Shown: one piece after another, positions 34,146-47,535 of the stretch
Layout of the letters: every line of letters starts with the position of its first letter
Numbering within the stretch: position 1 is the stretch's first letter
Assembly (NCBI GenBank): GCA_020226215.1
Contig: CM035234.1
Coordinates: 54,501,275-54,565,274 of the forward strand
From: Sindora glabra
Taxonomy: Eukaryota > Streptophyta > Magnoliopsida > Fabales > Fabaceae
Direction: 5' to 3'
Length of the DNA stretch: 64,000 nucleotides
Program-made: the position numbers and the translations under genes
Notes under the pieces: generated by a model
What the model was told of the DNA's origin: nothing
What the model saw: the letters and a program-made list of their open reading frames with translations, nothing else
Databases searched by the model: none

Positions 34146-34792
34146 CCTTAAATTTATCTTTTCCTACATATTTCTAGCAGTATATTACATAATAATTGAA
34201 GCATTTCAATTAATAATTACATATATTAATTGTATTTCTTGCATTTTATAGTAACTACAATTTTTTGGATTTTCTTGGATTCCATTGCATTCTTTGTTTT
34301 CTTTTCATATCTCCACTTCAATTCATCATATTTTATCATATTATACATCATCCAACATTAAAATAGAGGATTTTAACCCAAGAAAACCATTTTTAAGCAT
34401 TTTTTAGCTTATCACCTTTAGGAACCATATTAGGTCTCACTAGCTCTGATAGAGTTAAAATTTTTACAAGTGCTAGATTTGATTTTCCTTATTAATAGTC
34501 ATAAGCTTGCTTGTGAGGTGCCTTGTTTTTTGGCCAAATTCCACTGTGTTGACTACTTTTTTAATTTTTTAAGATTTTTTATTACATATTTGGTTTTGGA
34601 TGGTTATAAAAGACTTTTCGTGGTGGTCTTATAATTTTTAAAAATGTCTAAATAGGTTAATTAGATGTGTTTAGATTGATTTTTCATAGTACTTTTACAT
34701 TTTGATGTTTTATTGTTCCTATACTTTTGTTTGGTGTAGTTTATTGTAGTGCAATTTAATGGTAGTGTAAGACAAGAAGGATTGCTTTTGAA
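34146..34792 (+). other. Athila-like leader, non-coding
   Basis: This is an AT-rich sequence between the PBS and the first gag reading. Nothing conserved was recognised besides taggaaccatattaggtct-type leader text near 34420. Confidence 0.45.
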
Positions 34793-36385
34793 TTGTTTGA
34801 TTTTAATTTTGAAATTGATAGGGCTTTTCATTCCTTCCATAAGAGTAAACAAATAGGTAGTTCTAGCCTTCCCACCCCCCATTCTGACTCCTTAGATAGC
34901 TTAGAAAATATGGCAAATAATAATAGGACTTCTAAGGAATTGGCTGTCTTTTATATTACCTATCAGCCATTAGGCATCCAATATTCTAAACTTGATATTG
35001 ATTTTGAATTAAAGTCTAGGTCTAATACATTTGATTCCAAGGTTTCATGGTCTTGCAGGTGAGGATCCACATAAGCATTTGAAGGAATTTCATATGGTGT
35101 GTTCAACTATAAAGCCTCAGGGAATTTCTAAAGATCATATCAAGCTCAAGGCATTCCCTTTCTCCTTAGCTAACATTATCAAAGATTGGTTCTACTACCC
35201 AGTACTTTTTGAAGGCTTGCTACCAATGGATAGGAGCATGATTGATGCAACAAGTGGTAGTACATTGGTAGACAAGACTTTAATGGTAGCTAAAGATTTA
35301 ATTGCAAATATGGTAGCTAACTCACAATAATTTGGCACTAGGATGCTCTATACTACCAGAAGTCTGCGTGAGATAAGTTTTCCTTCTTATGCAAACTAGT
35401 AGAGAATGGAGTATAGGATAGATGAATTAACTTCCTTAGTAAGGTAACTGGCAATAGGATAACAATAATAGCAATTGTAAACCACTCCACTTGCTAGACT
35501 TTATGGCATTTGTTCTTGCTCAAGCTATCCCATTGATTCATGTCCAACCTTACCAGAGGATAATGGCTAATACCAAGCCTATGCTGCAATAGGGTTTCCT
35601 ACAAAACCCTTATACCAATAGCAATAAACTCAATACCAGTAATAGTAACAAACCAAATATGATCCTTATTTAAATTTTTATAATCTTGGCTGGAAGGACC
35701 ATCCAAATTTTAGATAGAGCAATGCACCAGTCTAGCATCCCATACTAGCACCATACTAGAATAAACCCCCATTCTAGCAGCAAACCACTAAGCTAATCTG
35801 ATAGCAACAAAATTTTTAGAGCCAACAAGCATCTTCCTCCTCATCCTCTTAGCCATCCCTTGAAGAGTTTATTAACTAACTAGCTACTAACAATCTGTAA
35901 TTCCAACAAAGGGTAGATGCTATAATGCAGGACCTACAAACATAGATTAGTCAGCTTGCTTCCACCATAAACGAGCTTAAATCATAAGGTTCTAATAAAT
36001 TACCCTTCTAAACAATTCCTAACCCCAAAAGCAATGTTTTTTCCATCATGTTAAGAAGTGGCAAGGAAGTTCATGTCCCTAACAATATAGAACCAATAAC
36101 CGAGCAATAAAAGGCAAAACAACCAATAGCTATTAAAAATGCTACAAAAAATTCCCTTCAATCCAACCAAAATTTAGATAAACCAAAGATAGTGCAAAAA
36201 CCAATAGATTTCACAAGACCACTTCCTTTCCTTAATAGAATTACACAGTCTAAGAAAAGAAAAGACATTGACAGAGATAAAAAGAACTTGGAAACTTTTA
36301 GGAAGGTGGAAGTTAACATTCTGCTAAATTCCTTAAGGAACTATACACACGTAAGAGAAGGCTTCACAGTAATGAAAAAGTGAGT
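34793..36385 (+). pseudogene. Athila-type gag pseudogene
   Basis: The gag domain is read across two frames: FELKSRSNTFDSKV, then FHGLAGEDPHKHLKEFHMVC and IKLKAFPFSLANIIKDWFYY (34980-35210), the standard Athila capsid signature. A degenerate zinc knuckle-like block with GICSCSSYPIDSCPTLPE appears near 35494-35550. MLRSGKEVHVPN (about 36045-36085) and KPIDFTRPLPFLNR with LETFRKVEVNILLNSL (36200-36340) mark the gag-protease linker. Many stops and frameshifts. Gag would form the particle core. Confidence 0.85.
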
Positions 36386-36454
36386 TTAGGCCAAAATGTC
36401 TCAGTTGTTCTTCAACTAAGCCTATCTTAGAAGTGCAAGAATCCAGGAACTTTT

Positions 36455-36856
36455 GATATACCCTATGTAATAGGCAACAATAGATTTAAACATGCTTTAA
36501 TTGACCTGGGAGCCTCTATAAATGTCATGTCAATGTTTGTATTCTCCTTTCTATAGCTTAATCCTTTGAAGCAAATAGGAGTTATCATCCAATTAGCCAA
36601 TAAAAGCATAACATAACTTGTTAGAGTTGTTAAAGATATGCTAGTTCAAATGAAAGAGTTGATATTCCTAGTAGATTTTTACATTCTACTAATGGAGGAT
36701 GAGTTTTTAAATAGCCGTGCACTTTTAATTCTTGGAAGATCTTTCCTCAAAATAGTAAAGACAAAAATTGATGCGAATGTAGGTATTCTTTTTATGGAAG
36801 TTGGAGATATAGTAGTGACTTTTGACATCTTCGAAGCCATGAGATTCCCTACTTAA
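36455..36856 (+). pseudogene. Athila-type aspartic protease
   Basis: The active-site block reads ALIDLGASINVMSMF, where D-L-G-A replaces D-T/S-G as is normal for Athila. It is followed by LNPLKQIGVIIQLANKSIT, VLVQMKELIFLVDFYIL-like text and ALLILGRSFLKIVKTKIDAN, then FDIFEAMRFPT. One stop lies between the active site and the second half. It would process the Gag-Pol polyprotein. Confidence 0.85.
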
Positions 36857-37084
36857 AAATATTCTATCTTTTAAATAAATGTGCTTGATGAACTTGTTGA
36901 AAATTCCTTTAATGATATGCTTGCTAATTTTCCCCACATTTTTGAGTTTGTAGATAGTTTTGATGATCATAAATGCATCTGCTGTGATAGTGATAACCAA
37001 TGGGCTATATGTAGATAAATTTCTGCATTTTTAAGTGGAGAAACCAATACTGTTCTAGAAGATACAGAAAATGCATAAAGTGCA

Positions 37085-38240
37085 GAATTTGCTGGCTAAT
37101 AAGGAATTTACCTTGCTAAAGTGGTTTCTACCATGAAATTAATACCTTTTGTCATCCACCCAGCAATAATAGATCTCAAACCTCTTATAGACCATTTGAA
37201 ATATGCATTTTTAAAGGAAAATGAGAAGCTACTAGTCATTGTAGTAAAGAATTTGTAACCCGAACAAGAAGAGAAATTATTACAGATTTTGAGAGCTCAT
37301 AAATAAGTAATAGGGTGGACACTTGCAGACATTCCTAGAATTAGCCCTTCAACCTACATGCATAGGATCTTGTTAGAAGAAGAAGCCAAACCAATGAGAT
37401 AATCACAAAGAAAACTCAACCTTCTAATTTTGGATGTGGTAAAGAGAGAGATTGCCAAACTTTTGAAAGCTAGAATTATTTATCTAATTTTAGACAATAA
37501 ATGGGTGAGTCGAATCCAAGTAGTCCCTAAGAAAAATGGCTTAACAGTTATGAAAAATCAAAATAATAACTTACTTCCTACTAGAACATACAAGAGTTGG
37601 AGAGTTTGCATTGATTATAGGAAGCAAAATCAAGCAACCAAAAAAGACTACTTCCTACTGCCTTTCATTAATAAAATGTTAGAGAGATTGGCTAGAAAAT
37701 CCTACTATTGCTTCCTAGATGGTTATATTGGTTATTTAAAAATCCATATTACACCAAAAGATCAAGAGAAGATAATGTTCACTGCCATTTTAGCACTTTT
37801 GCTTATAGGAGGATGCCTTTTAGCCTATGCAATGCATCTGGAACATTCTAAAGGTGTATCGTGAGTATTTTTTCTAAATTTTTAGAAGATTGTATTAAGA
37901 TTGTCATGGATGATTTTTTTTATTTATGTTTTATCTTTTGATGCATGCTTGGACAATCTTTTTAGAATGTTGGACAAATGCATTGAAACTAATCTTGTGC
38001 TGAATTTTGAAAAATTTCATTTCATGGTAGAGCATGGCATAGTTTTAGGACATATAGTGAGTAAGAAAGGAAGTAAGTAGGAAATTCATTGAAGTGGATC
38101 CTACTAAGATTGATGTGATTTTTACTTTACCTTACCCCATTTGTGTGTGGGAAGTGCATTCTTTTCTTAGTCATGTAAGTTTCTATAGGAGATTCATTAG
38201 AGATTTCAACAAGATAACCATTCCATATCCAAGCTACTCC
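37085..38240 (+). pseudogene. Athila-type reverse transcriptase pseudogene
   Basis: LKPLIDHLKYAFLKENEKL and VIGWTLADIPRISPSTYMHR (37170-37375) precede the longest open piece, 37430-37864. That piece has VKREIAKLLKARIIY, NKWVSRIQVVPKKNG, SWRVCIDYRKQNQATKKDYF and MLERLARKSYYCFLDGY. A frameshift follows, then the catalytic region near 37900 (VMDDFFIYVLSF), LVLNFEKFHFMVEHGIVLGH and FYRRFIRDFNKI up to about 38215. The M-D-D box survives but the open frame does not. Confidence 0.88.
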
Positions 38241-38800
38241 TAAAAGAAGCAAAATTCAACTCTAATCACCATTACAAGGAGGCTTTTGATAAGTTAAAGC
38301 AAGCTCTTACCACTATTCCCATCATTCAGCCACAATCTTAGGATTTACCTTTTAAGTTGATGTGTGATGCTTCTAACTATACAATTAGTGATATTCTTGC
38401 ACAAAAATTAGGAAGATAACCTCATATGATTTATTATGCTTCAAGGACTTTGGATGTTGCCTAAACAAATTACATCACAATAGAAAAAGAACTTTTAGCT
38501 ATTATTTTTACTTTAGATAAGTTTAGATCATATTTGCTTGGTTCTAAGGTGATTGTATTTTCTGATCATATAGCTTTGAAGTTCCTTTTAAAGAAACCTA
38601 AGGTAAAACCCTGCTTGATTAGATGGATGTTGCTTTTGCAAGAGTTTGATATTGAGATTAGAGATAGAAATGGAGCTAAAAACTTAGTGGCTGATCATTT
38701 GAGCAGAATTTCAAGAGATGTAAACACTTTTCCTATCTATGATACCTTTCTAGATGAGCAGCTTTTTTAGTTGCTAAATAAAGATCCTTGGTATGCTGAT
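38241..38800 (+). pseudogene. Athila-type RNase H pseudogene
   Basis: The intact reading 38534-38770 has LGSKVIVFSDHIALKFLLKK, IRWMLLLQEFDIEIRDRNGA and NLVADHLSRIS, the end of gypsy RNase H. The first part (38241-38530) includes CDASNYTISDILAQK-like and MIYYASRTLD-like remnants with stops. It degrades the RNA strand after cDNA synthesis. Confidence 0.85.
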
Positions 38801-38879
38801 TTAGCGAATTATTTGGTTACTAATGAGTTACCTGCATATAATAAGAAATCTCAAATTGATAAGTTCAAGAGTAAGGCTA

Positions 38880-40045
38880 AGTATTATATGTGGGATGATC
38901 CTTATTTGTAGAGATTTTGTACTGATCAAATAATTAGGCGATGTATATATGATTTTGAGTTTCATTCCATTTTTGCATTTTGTCATAATCATGTTTGTGA
39001 AGCTCACTTTTGACCTAAGAGAACAGTAAGGAAAGTAATAGATTGTCATTTTTATTGGCCTACTTTGTTCAACAATGCTTACATATTTTGTGAAAATTGT
39101 GAACAATGTCAAGACATAGGAAATTTAACTCGTAGATATAAGATGCTTCAATCTCATATGTTTTTTTATGAGGTTTTTAATATACGAAACACTGATTTTA
39201 TAGGTCCTTTTCCCTTATCTTTTGGCTTTGTTTACATCCTTCTTGCTATTAATTATGTTTCTAAGTGGGTGGAAGCTAAAGCCACTAAAATTGATGATTC
39301 CAAAGTTGTTGTAGATTTTGTTAAGTCTTACATCTTTAGTAGGTTTGGCATTCCATGTGCTTTGATTAGTGATCAAAGGACTCATTTTTACAATAGAGCA
39401 CTTGAGGCTATGTTGAAGAAATATTAGGTTTGTCATAAAGTTTCTACACCATATCATTCCCAAACAAATGGCAAGGGAAATTTCCAATAAAGAAGTGAAA
39501 ATCAATCTTGGAGAAAACCATAAAGCCTAATAAAAAAGATTAGAGCCTTAGATTAGATGATGCACTTTAGGCTTATAAGACCGCATACAAAACTCCTATA
39601 GGGATGTCTCCATATCGAATTAATTTTAGGAAAGCATGTCATCTTTTAGTGGAGTTGGAGCATAAAGTATTTTGGGCCATAAAAAGTGTGACATCAATCT
39701 AAAGGCATGCAGAGAGAAAAGAAAACTACAATTGCAAGAATTTCAAGAGCTTAGACTTAAAGTCTATTATAAGAATTCTAGGCTTTACAAAGAAAAAATA
39801 AAGGCATTCTGTGATAAATTCATTCTTAGAAAATTTTTTGAAATTAGTCAAAAAGTTTTATTATTTAATTCAAGGCTTAAATTAATGTTGGGTAAACTCT
39901 ATTCCCATTGGAATGGACCCTTTATTATTACTAACATTTTTTCTTATAGTGTAGTTGAAATCAAGAGTTTGGAGAGCAACAAAGTATTCAAAGTCAATGA
40001 GCAAAGGCTTAAACCATTTCATGAAGGCTTTCAAGAGTAAGTGGT
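38880..40045 (+). pseudogene. Athila-type integrase pseudogene
   Basis: A zinc-binding head at 38935-39115 shows FAFCHNHVCEAHF*PKR, FYWPTLFNNAYIFCENCEQC. The catalytic core follows at 39120-39430 (FIGPFPLSFGFVYILLAINY, VSKWVEAKATKI, IPCALISDQRTHFYNRA). After a stop, YHSQTNG-like text leads into the C-terminal part 39672-40040 (LGKLYSHWNGPFIITNIFSY, FKVNEQRLKPFHEGF). In the core the first Asp position reads Asn (A-I-N-Y), so one catalytic residue is lost. Confidence 0.86.
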
Positions 40046-40537
40046 GGAAATAATGGAGTTGGGGATCTTGGTTTATTCTTGAGGAGCTTGAGCATGATGT
40101 CTAGCCAAAGACATTAAAGAAAGGCACTTCTTGGAGGCACCTCAAGCCATTTAGATTTTCTTTCTCCTACCTTTCTCTTTTATTTTTCACATCTTTTATC
40201 ATTCTTGATATTATTCTTGATGATATTAATATACTTTACATTGAGGATAATATAAAATTTAAGTGTGGAGGGAGACTTTAGGATTTATTTTATGCTTTGT
40301 GTTTTCATTCAATGATTTTCAATGTTTTAAAAAAAATAAAATAAAATAATAAAAAATAAAAAAATTGCTTTTCAATTGTTTTTGTCTTTTTAAGTCATTT
40401 TGAGTCCTTCTTAGTTACTTTCCATTGATAAAGATTATGCATTTTCATGAATAAGATTCAATTGAAGTTAGATAGAATTCATTACATGATTGAATGAATG
40501 ATTTTGCTTCTTGAATTTGATTGATGTAGTGATGGAT
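40046..40537 (+). other. Athila post-pol region
   Basis: Non-coding. It contains cattgaggataatataaaat followed by ttaagtgtggagggagact (about 40240-40277), a motif pair conserved after pol in Athila-type elements, and an A-rich tract at about 40330-40365. The region continues at 45094 after the nested Z LTR. Confidence 0.7.
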
Positions 40538-43500
40538 TGTCACGACTCATTTTAATTGTAGTCGTGATCAGTGTAAAGATACCTAACTAATATTTTAATA
40601 CTAATTAGATATCCTTACAAGCTTTGTAGACTATTCAATATTTAAATAACTTTTTTTGGTTAAATTGAAATAATAGAAAGATTATACAGAAAGCATATGT
40701 TGATTACTTACATATCCACAATATTTACATGTAGTAGGATTAAAGTATTAGATACATACATACAATGCCAACTTTTACTTATTAGACTCACTAACCCAAT
40801 TAGAACTCCAATCTGGATCTTCCTTAGGATTTGATTCTAAAAGAGAAATAAGTTCACTAGATACAGATGGGTGTTGGGATTGGGAGCCAAACAAGCACAA
40901 CAATATTAACCGATCCCAGCCAATAAATCCATACAAAATGTTAGATTAGGATAGGGATTCGTTCAATACCTTTCAAATAATTCAGGAACTCGTTTGTTAA
41001 TCACTTTTTCGAGTTCCTTTCGGCCGAAGACTCCGATGTATCCATATGAACCCACAAATCACCAGCAAACGTCTCATGTCCACCGATTAGAATTCACCTC
41101 CTTTAGTCTCGTAGTATTAGCTATGCCCTCCAAAGGTTTAAAGGAGCAGCTAGGTTTTTTCTATATAGGGGATGCATGAATAATAATGTATTATTACCCA
41201 ATAAGCCTATTTAAATAGGTGCATAGAAAATCCTAACTAATTAAGCTTTGTTCCATGTATAATTATAGGATTATTATTGGGCCTTATAATTATAACATGG
41301 AATTCTCATATATTAGGCCTAAATAATTTGGCCAATTAATTCTAAATTCACTAGGCTCTAAGTGTGCGACCCTATAGGCTCTCATTACATTGGCAATGAT
41401 CATTAATCATATTAATGATCATAAACAATGAGTGGTGCCTAACAACACATCATTGTTACCTAAGTAATAAGAAAGTTGGTGATTCAACTAAACCTTTACA
41501 CATGATTATCGTCTATGTCCTTTTGTCCTAAACATCTAGATTGAGCACGAGACATGGACCGTGTTATTCCCGTATAGCACAATCTTAAGGTTTCTTGATT
41601 CCTAAGTAAGTCGACTAAAGCAAATGTAATTAACATCCCATGTCAATTCATCCGAGCATGGCCATGCATTTTCTCAGCTTTACTTAATCAAGGGGCCTAC
41701 AAATGTTACTTTTATTTTATAGAAGGGACAAATTCTATCTTGATCACACAAACCCCTCCGCATGATATATGACATATCCAATAACTACCCTTGCATTTAC
41801 TCAATCATGAGTGACATAGAATAATATCAAAATATAAAACTCATATATAAGGAACCTTGGTGTTCTAAGGTCAAAGCACTATAATAATAATAATCATTCA
41901 TGACACTCATATAATGATCTATGTAGTGTTCTTAGGATGGGTCGGTCTAGTATACAAATTCTCTAACTTGTACTCATATGTAGACTTAATATCTCATATA
42001 AGTCACCACATATGGTAGTCTTAACATATCAAAGCCGCCTAATCCATAATGATATATGATTAGGGACATTTAAGAATATAATTATTCTAAGGTTATTATC
42101 ATAATTAAATATATTACGTAAATAATATATATAAATATGATAATTGGAATTGCCATTAAAATAACACAATTCAAATTTACAATCATTAATATGATTGATT
42201 TTAGGACATATACACTAACAATAAGGTGATATTGCTTCCGATACTCTCAGCTTCTGCAACATGCTCCAATGGGAAAAATCTTATTGGGTTAGGAGTGGAG
42301 TTTAACCTCTCCACCTCGGTATCAAAAAAAGACTTCAATACCATGTAGGGTGGTTTGAGTACACCATTTAATTATTACTTTAAAAGTACCATGGGGAGTA
42401 CGGACGAGTTCTGTATAAGTATAGTGTGTAGCATTTGATCCTTGGACTATACTTATGAAAAGAAAGAAATTCAACTAAAGAGTGAATATATATAATACTC
42501 AGTGAGTAATAACTTACCAACCAATTCCTACATTTTTTCTTTTTTTTATAAGAAGTTATCTTATATATCAGGTATACTGAATTTCTTATAGCTGCTATCT
42601 ATAAAATTGATTCTATAAGAAATGGCAATAGTTGGTATACACGTTTCACCTTATATCTTCAGTCCAGTCTTATCCCCCACCACTTTAGGTACAAGGCTAC
42701 TAATCTTTTCCTTCCACTACTAACCATTGTTTTCCTTCTCCACGAAGGATAATGTGTCTCCCTCCCCAAGTAGTTCACATGGAATGCCACATGCATCAAC
42801 CACAACATGTATAGGTAATAGTGGGATGCCATATGCATCAACCCCAACCTATATTTCTCACCACAGAGTACGGTAAAATACCAACTATGCCATAAAGATT
42901 TTGTAGTCATTTACATTTTAATGTATTTTGTTCTAGCTACCATTTATGTTCATCACAAAGTTCAATTACATAACAAAGCCATTTTGCTTTCATTAATACA
43001 CTTTCCTTTTCATCAAACTATTTGGAAAGGAGTGATACTTGCACCCCTGAAGACTAACACTTTCTCTAGTGTTCAATCATATAAAAAAATATTTCCAATA
43101 GTGTGTAATAACTCTTCACAATTCAAATAATAATTAGAGTAAATGGTATATAAGGGTCTTAGAATTCAAGCTACTCAGTTGTAAAGACATTCTCCAATTT
43201 TTCTATTCTGGACCTTATCAGGGCAGAATGGACAAGGAATTATTTGAAGGGCCAAACCAACTCTAAAATTCACAAAATTTTTATCTAAGTTTCCTAACAT
43301 CTTACAGAGTATCCTAAAATTTTTCCTCATCTCTTACTAAGTCCAGAAATTTCGTGACCTGACCTAGTGTGTTCCAAGGCCTATTCTGGACAATTTTTGT
43401 TCACGGTTTTATTGAATGACTAAATTATCTATAATGGTCACGAAATTTTTACCTAACCTTAAAAACATCAAAAATAAATTCAAAAATTTTTTTCATAATT

Positions 43501-45088
43501 TTTCATGACCATTTTATGCCTTAAATAATTCGTAACCCAAAGTTGAATATTCTAGAATCCTGTTCGGGACAGCTTTGATAGTTTGGCACAAAAAATTATT
43601 CTAAAAATATCCAAAAATTACCAAAATTTTTGGGATACAATTTCACATCATGAGGTGCCATATAATGTCAATAATAAAATTTTTTTGATGATTTTAAGCT
43701 TGGATTTTTCATTGCTACATTTCAACAAAATTCTAACAGTACTGTTGAACCTCTTTTATGCAAGTTTTCAGCACAAATTTTTCCAAATTCCCTTATTATA
43801 ATTTGTAACAACTTCATTCTCATGGCCTTTGGTTCCAGTACTCATTTCAATAACATCACAATAATTAAAATTCTTTTCAACTAATTCATACAATAGCTAA
43901 CACAAGATTGCACCAAGGATACAATATTTGTCAATTTCATCAATTAACCAATAGGAACTTCATAGACTCACAACAAGTCATTACTCACCTTGAAATTTTT
44001 TTTTGTTCCAAGCCTTCTATTACTTCCTTTGCAGCAGCCTAATCACTAAATCATACTAGGGTTTTAGAGTTTTGATTTAAAAGGAAATTATATAAAATTG
44101 AAGAAAACCAAAATAGAAAGTTACCTAGAAAAGATTATTGGTGTTTTGTTGGACCCTCTCCTATTGCCTTCACTTGTTTTGCTTTGAACTTGTTTTCCCT
44201 AGTGTTTTTCTCTCATGGAGGTAGCATGTAAATAGCTGGGAAAGTGGTGATTAGATACTAGTTATTTCCTAAATTTTCCTAATTAAAATCTCTAAAACCC
44301 TAGATTCCTCATAACATTTTTCCTCCATCTTACACTTGGCTTTTTCTTGGAATTTTCAAGGGAACTTGGACCCTATTCACACATCCAAATGCCCCCAAAA
44401 AGGTTGAGAAGATTAGTTCTTAACCACTAAATTTTTGCCATTTTTAGAGCTAATTATGATTTATTACAAAAAAGGCCCTAAATTTCTACTTTTTTTCTCA
44501 CTTTAGCCCTTAGCTTCTTTTAGAAGCTTGGCCAAACTCATGGACTCACGTTTTGGACCTACCAAAATTAGATATGGGCCTTCAAAATATAGGGCAAGAC
44601 AAAATAAAATTAAAATACTAAAAAAGATAAAAGGGGTTTATTATAAATTGGCCCTAAAATTCCACTTTCTTTACAATTTCTCCCTTAAAATTTTTAAATT
44701 TTTTTTGAAACTTCACTTTTAATCTTCCAAAACCAATTTCAAGTCCTAAAATTAATTTAGGTTAATCATAATTTTTTTAAAATTTTTTTTCTAAATTTTT
44801 AACTCTTTTTCTCACTTTTTGGCTTACTAGTTTTTCTTTTTAATTTTTAACAAATTTCTAAGCAAACTTTCATGAGTCTAATATCAAAATTTCAATTCAA
44901 TTTTTATTTGTTATGGTACCTATTAAAGTTCTCAAAAAAATTTCCTAGTCAGCTTAATTTCAAATTATCCTCATGATTCTTTCGAAACTTACCCAAATTT
45001 TTTATTACTTTTTTTGGGGATTTCTACAACAGAATTTTTTAGAAAAATTCTTCACTTCATACTTCTTATCCTATTTTAGGGTATTACA
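40538..45088 (-). mobile_element. Family Z solo LTR, Tekay/Del chromovirus type, split by an X LTR
   Basis: Read on the minus strand it begins TGTAATACCCTAAAATAGG (45088) and ends GAGTCGTGACA (40538), with perfect tggat TSDs (40533-40537 and 45089-45093). TGTAATACCC...GGTCGTGACA ends are typical of Tekay/Del LTRs. Without the nested X LTR it is about 3.2 kb and non-coding. No internal region is present, so it is a solo LTR formed by LTR-LTR recombination. Confidence 0.83.
40872..42220 (-). mobile_element. Family X solo LTR nested in the Z LTR
   Basis: The unit runs from tgttgggatt to acactaaca, 1349 bp; flanks atggg and ataag agree at 3 of 5 positions, the others being G/A changes. The inner blocks gagcatggccatgcatttt and tgtgcgaccctataggct are shared with the other X copies. 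A TATTTAAATA box at 41209-41218 fits minus-strand sense, as does the ACTAACA/TGTTAG start at 42220. Confidence 0.8.
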
Positions 45089-45093
45089 TGGAT

Positions 45094-46123
45094 TTTGAAT
45101 TCTTATATTCAACTTGGTAGCATAACTTTGTGAGATTTTGAGCTTTTTATTGAAAATTTAAGCTATTGCTATTCTATCTCCTTCTTGTATGATGTTCTTC
45201 CATGATTTATTTCTCTAGAACTTGCTTTGAATCTTTTTAAAATTACATTTTGCACATAAATGCATAAACATGATTAGGGCATTCTTTCCTTTAAACCAAA
45301 GCCATAAAGCTAACCTTGAAGTTTTTACTCTTGTTAAGCTCAATTGAGTTTTTATTTCCTTTTCTTTATTGATTAACCTATGAGCATAATTTTTCCAATA
45401 AAAAAATAGCAAATGAATTTTCCTAACCTTAGGGATTAGTAGAGAGTTTAAATTTTTATGAGATGAGCTCTTGAATAAGTGTGAAGGTGTGTGAGTTTAT
45501 ATATTATCAAAAGTCATCATCAAAGGTTGGTTGAAAAAAAAATCAAAGTAAAAAAAAGAAGAAAAAAAGAAAAAATAAAGAAGTTGATAAGTATTTGAAT
45601 TTGAATTTAACTTTATGTGTTGAGTAGTAATTGTTTATGATTTGCCCACATGTTATTGATTCAAGTATTCTATTGATTTCTTTAGTTTCTAACCTTCCAT
45701 ATCCTTATTTTTTCTTTCTTTTTCCCTAGCCCCATTACAACCATGAATAAAGTCCTTTTGATTTGTGTTATGCATGTGATTTAAGTAGTGGAGATTAGAT
45801 GATTAGCAAGCTTATAGTAGAAAAATAACTCATGGAATGGACATGAGTGAAAACCAGCCTAAACACTTAAGAGTTAAAGAGTGAATCTTATGATAATCTG
45901 CCAATTTGGTCTACTCTTTTTGAATGAAGTTGCTATCTTGGTTAATTTCAAGCTTGTCAAAATCTTTCTTTATAATGTGTTATGTTTCTTATTGGATTTT
46001 ATTGGTTTCTTGCTTGTGAATTTGTGATTTTAAAATTTTTGGAAAGTAAAGTCTTTTATGTCTTAATTTTGAATAAAATTATGTTTTACCTAAGGACGTG
46101 CAAGAGTTAAGTGTAGGAGAATT
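45094..46123 (+). other. Athila 3' non-coding region and polypurine tract
   Basis: This is the continuation of the post-pol region. An A/G-rich tract lies at 45533-45582. Just before the 3' LTR the sequence gagttaagtgtaggagaat (46104-46122) is a degenerate polypurine-type tract, the expected plus-strand primer. Confidence 0.6.
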
Positions 46124-47500
46124 TTATGAGAAAAATATTTACTATTTTATTTTTTATATTTTATGTCTCTTAGGTGTTACATTTGCTTAATTTCACTTAT
46201 TAGACCTTATTTTACAATTTGTGGTCAAATTTATATTATTATGAATTTATTCGGTAATTGCTAGATTTTGACACTATTTCTATTTTTCAGCTATATTTTA
46301 GGCTTTTAATGTTAGATTAAGTTGGAAAGCTTAAAGAGAAAACTATAACTTTTATATTTTGGTCCAAGGTTAGTTCAGGCATTTTAGAGGTCATATGTGA
46401 TTGAGAAGTTGAAGTCATATTTCTGTCCTAGTTAAACCTACTTCTGTATTTGGGCTATATTTGAAGCTATAGTAGTTCGATTAACCTGAAACTAATACTC
46501 AAGTTCTCATAAGACATAGGCCTATGAGTTTTATGTTTATGGGTTTTCCAAATTACATCGATTTCATGGTTAAAATCTAGTTAGAAGTCAGACCTACGAG
46601 ATTTCACTGATTTATCTGTTGGATTTAATTGACTTGTAACAAATAGATCTGGGCTTCTAAAAATTAGAAAGTCTTTATTATTTTAATCCTAAGAGTCATT
46701 CAATCCTAGTATAGTAGAGTTTTAGCTTAATTAGGTCAAATAAATAGGAAAAAGACTCATTAGACTTCAAATTTTACAGACTATTGAGAATTTAGCAACC
46801 ACTAGTTTTCTCTCTTTTCTTATTTGCTCATTTTCAAGCCATGGAAGGTTAAAGACTCTTGATTAATTCAAGGATCATGAATTTCTTCTCTTCAAGAATT
46901 ATAAGATCTTAATTAGTAATGTTGATTTCCTCCTATTGATTTGCCTTTTTCTCTAAATTATTAATATTGAATTATTGAAATTGCTTGTGTTAAGTGCTAA
47001 TTTGGTATAATTGGTACTCAATCTCATGATTTCTATTCTTTTGGTGTTTTAATGTGAAATTATGGTTAATTAATCATGGTTTTACATGTTGGGATAGAAG
47101 GTTAAAGGATTGCTTCAATAGTATCTAACTTAATTTCCTAAATTAACTAAATTTTATTTTTAAGTTAATTTTGATCTAATTTAGGGGTTATAAGAGTTAC
47201 TTAATTCAACTAATCTTAATAGACCAAATCTAGATGGTAATCTAGCATAGGATTCATGGGTTATTGTAGGGGTTTTGGGTAATCTAAAGTTGAAAAATCA
47301 ATTAGAATAATCAAGTGTTTTGTAACATAAAATTAATCCATATTAAGAGCTATCATATCCTTGAATTAACTATTTAACTCCATTAGATTACTTATTGTTT
47401 ACTTTCTACTTATTACTTTGATTTTAGTTATTAACATTGCTTTAATTTTATATAAACCCTATCCAATTCTAGAATTTATGTTTTGCATTCTGTTATTGCA

Positions 47501-47535
<35 letters not shown>

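Noticed and set aside
36725..37000. Minus-strand open frame of 91 codons
   Set aside because: It lies antisense to the Athila protease end and linker, which show clear motifs on the plus strand.
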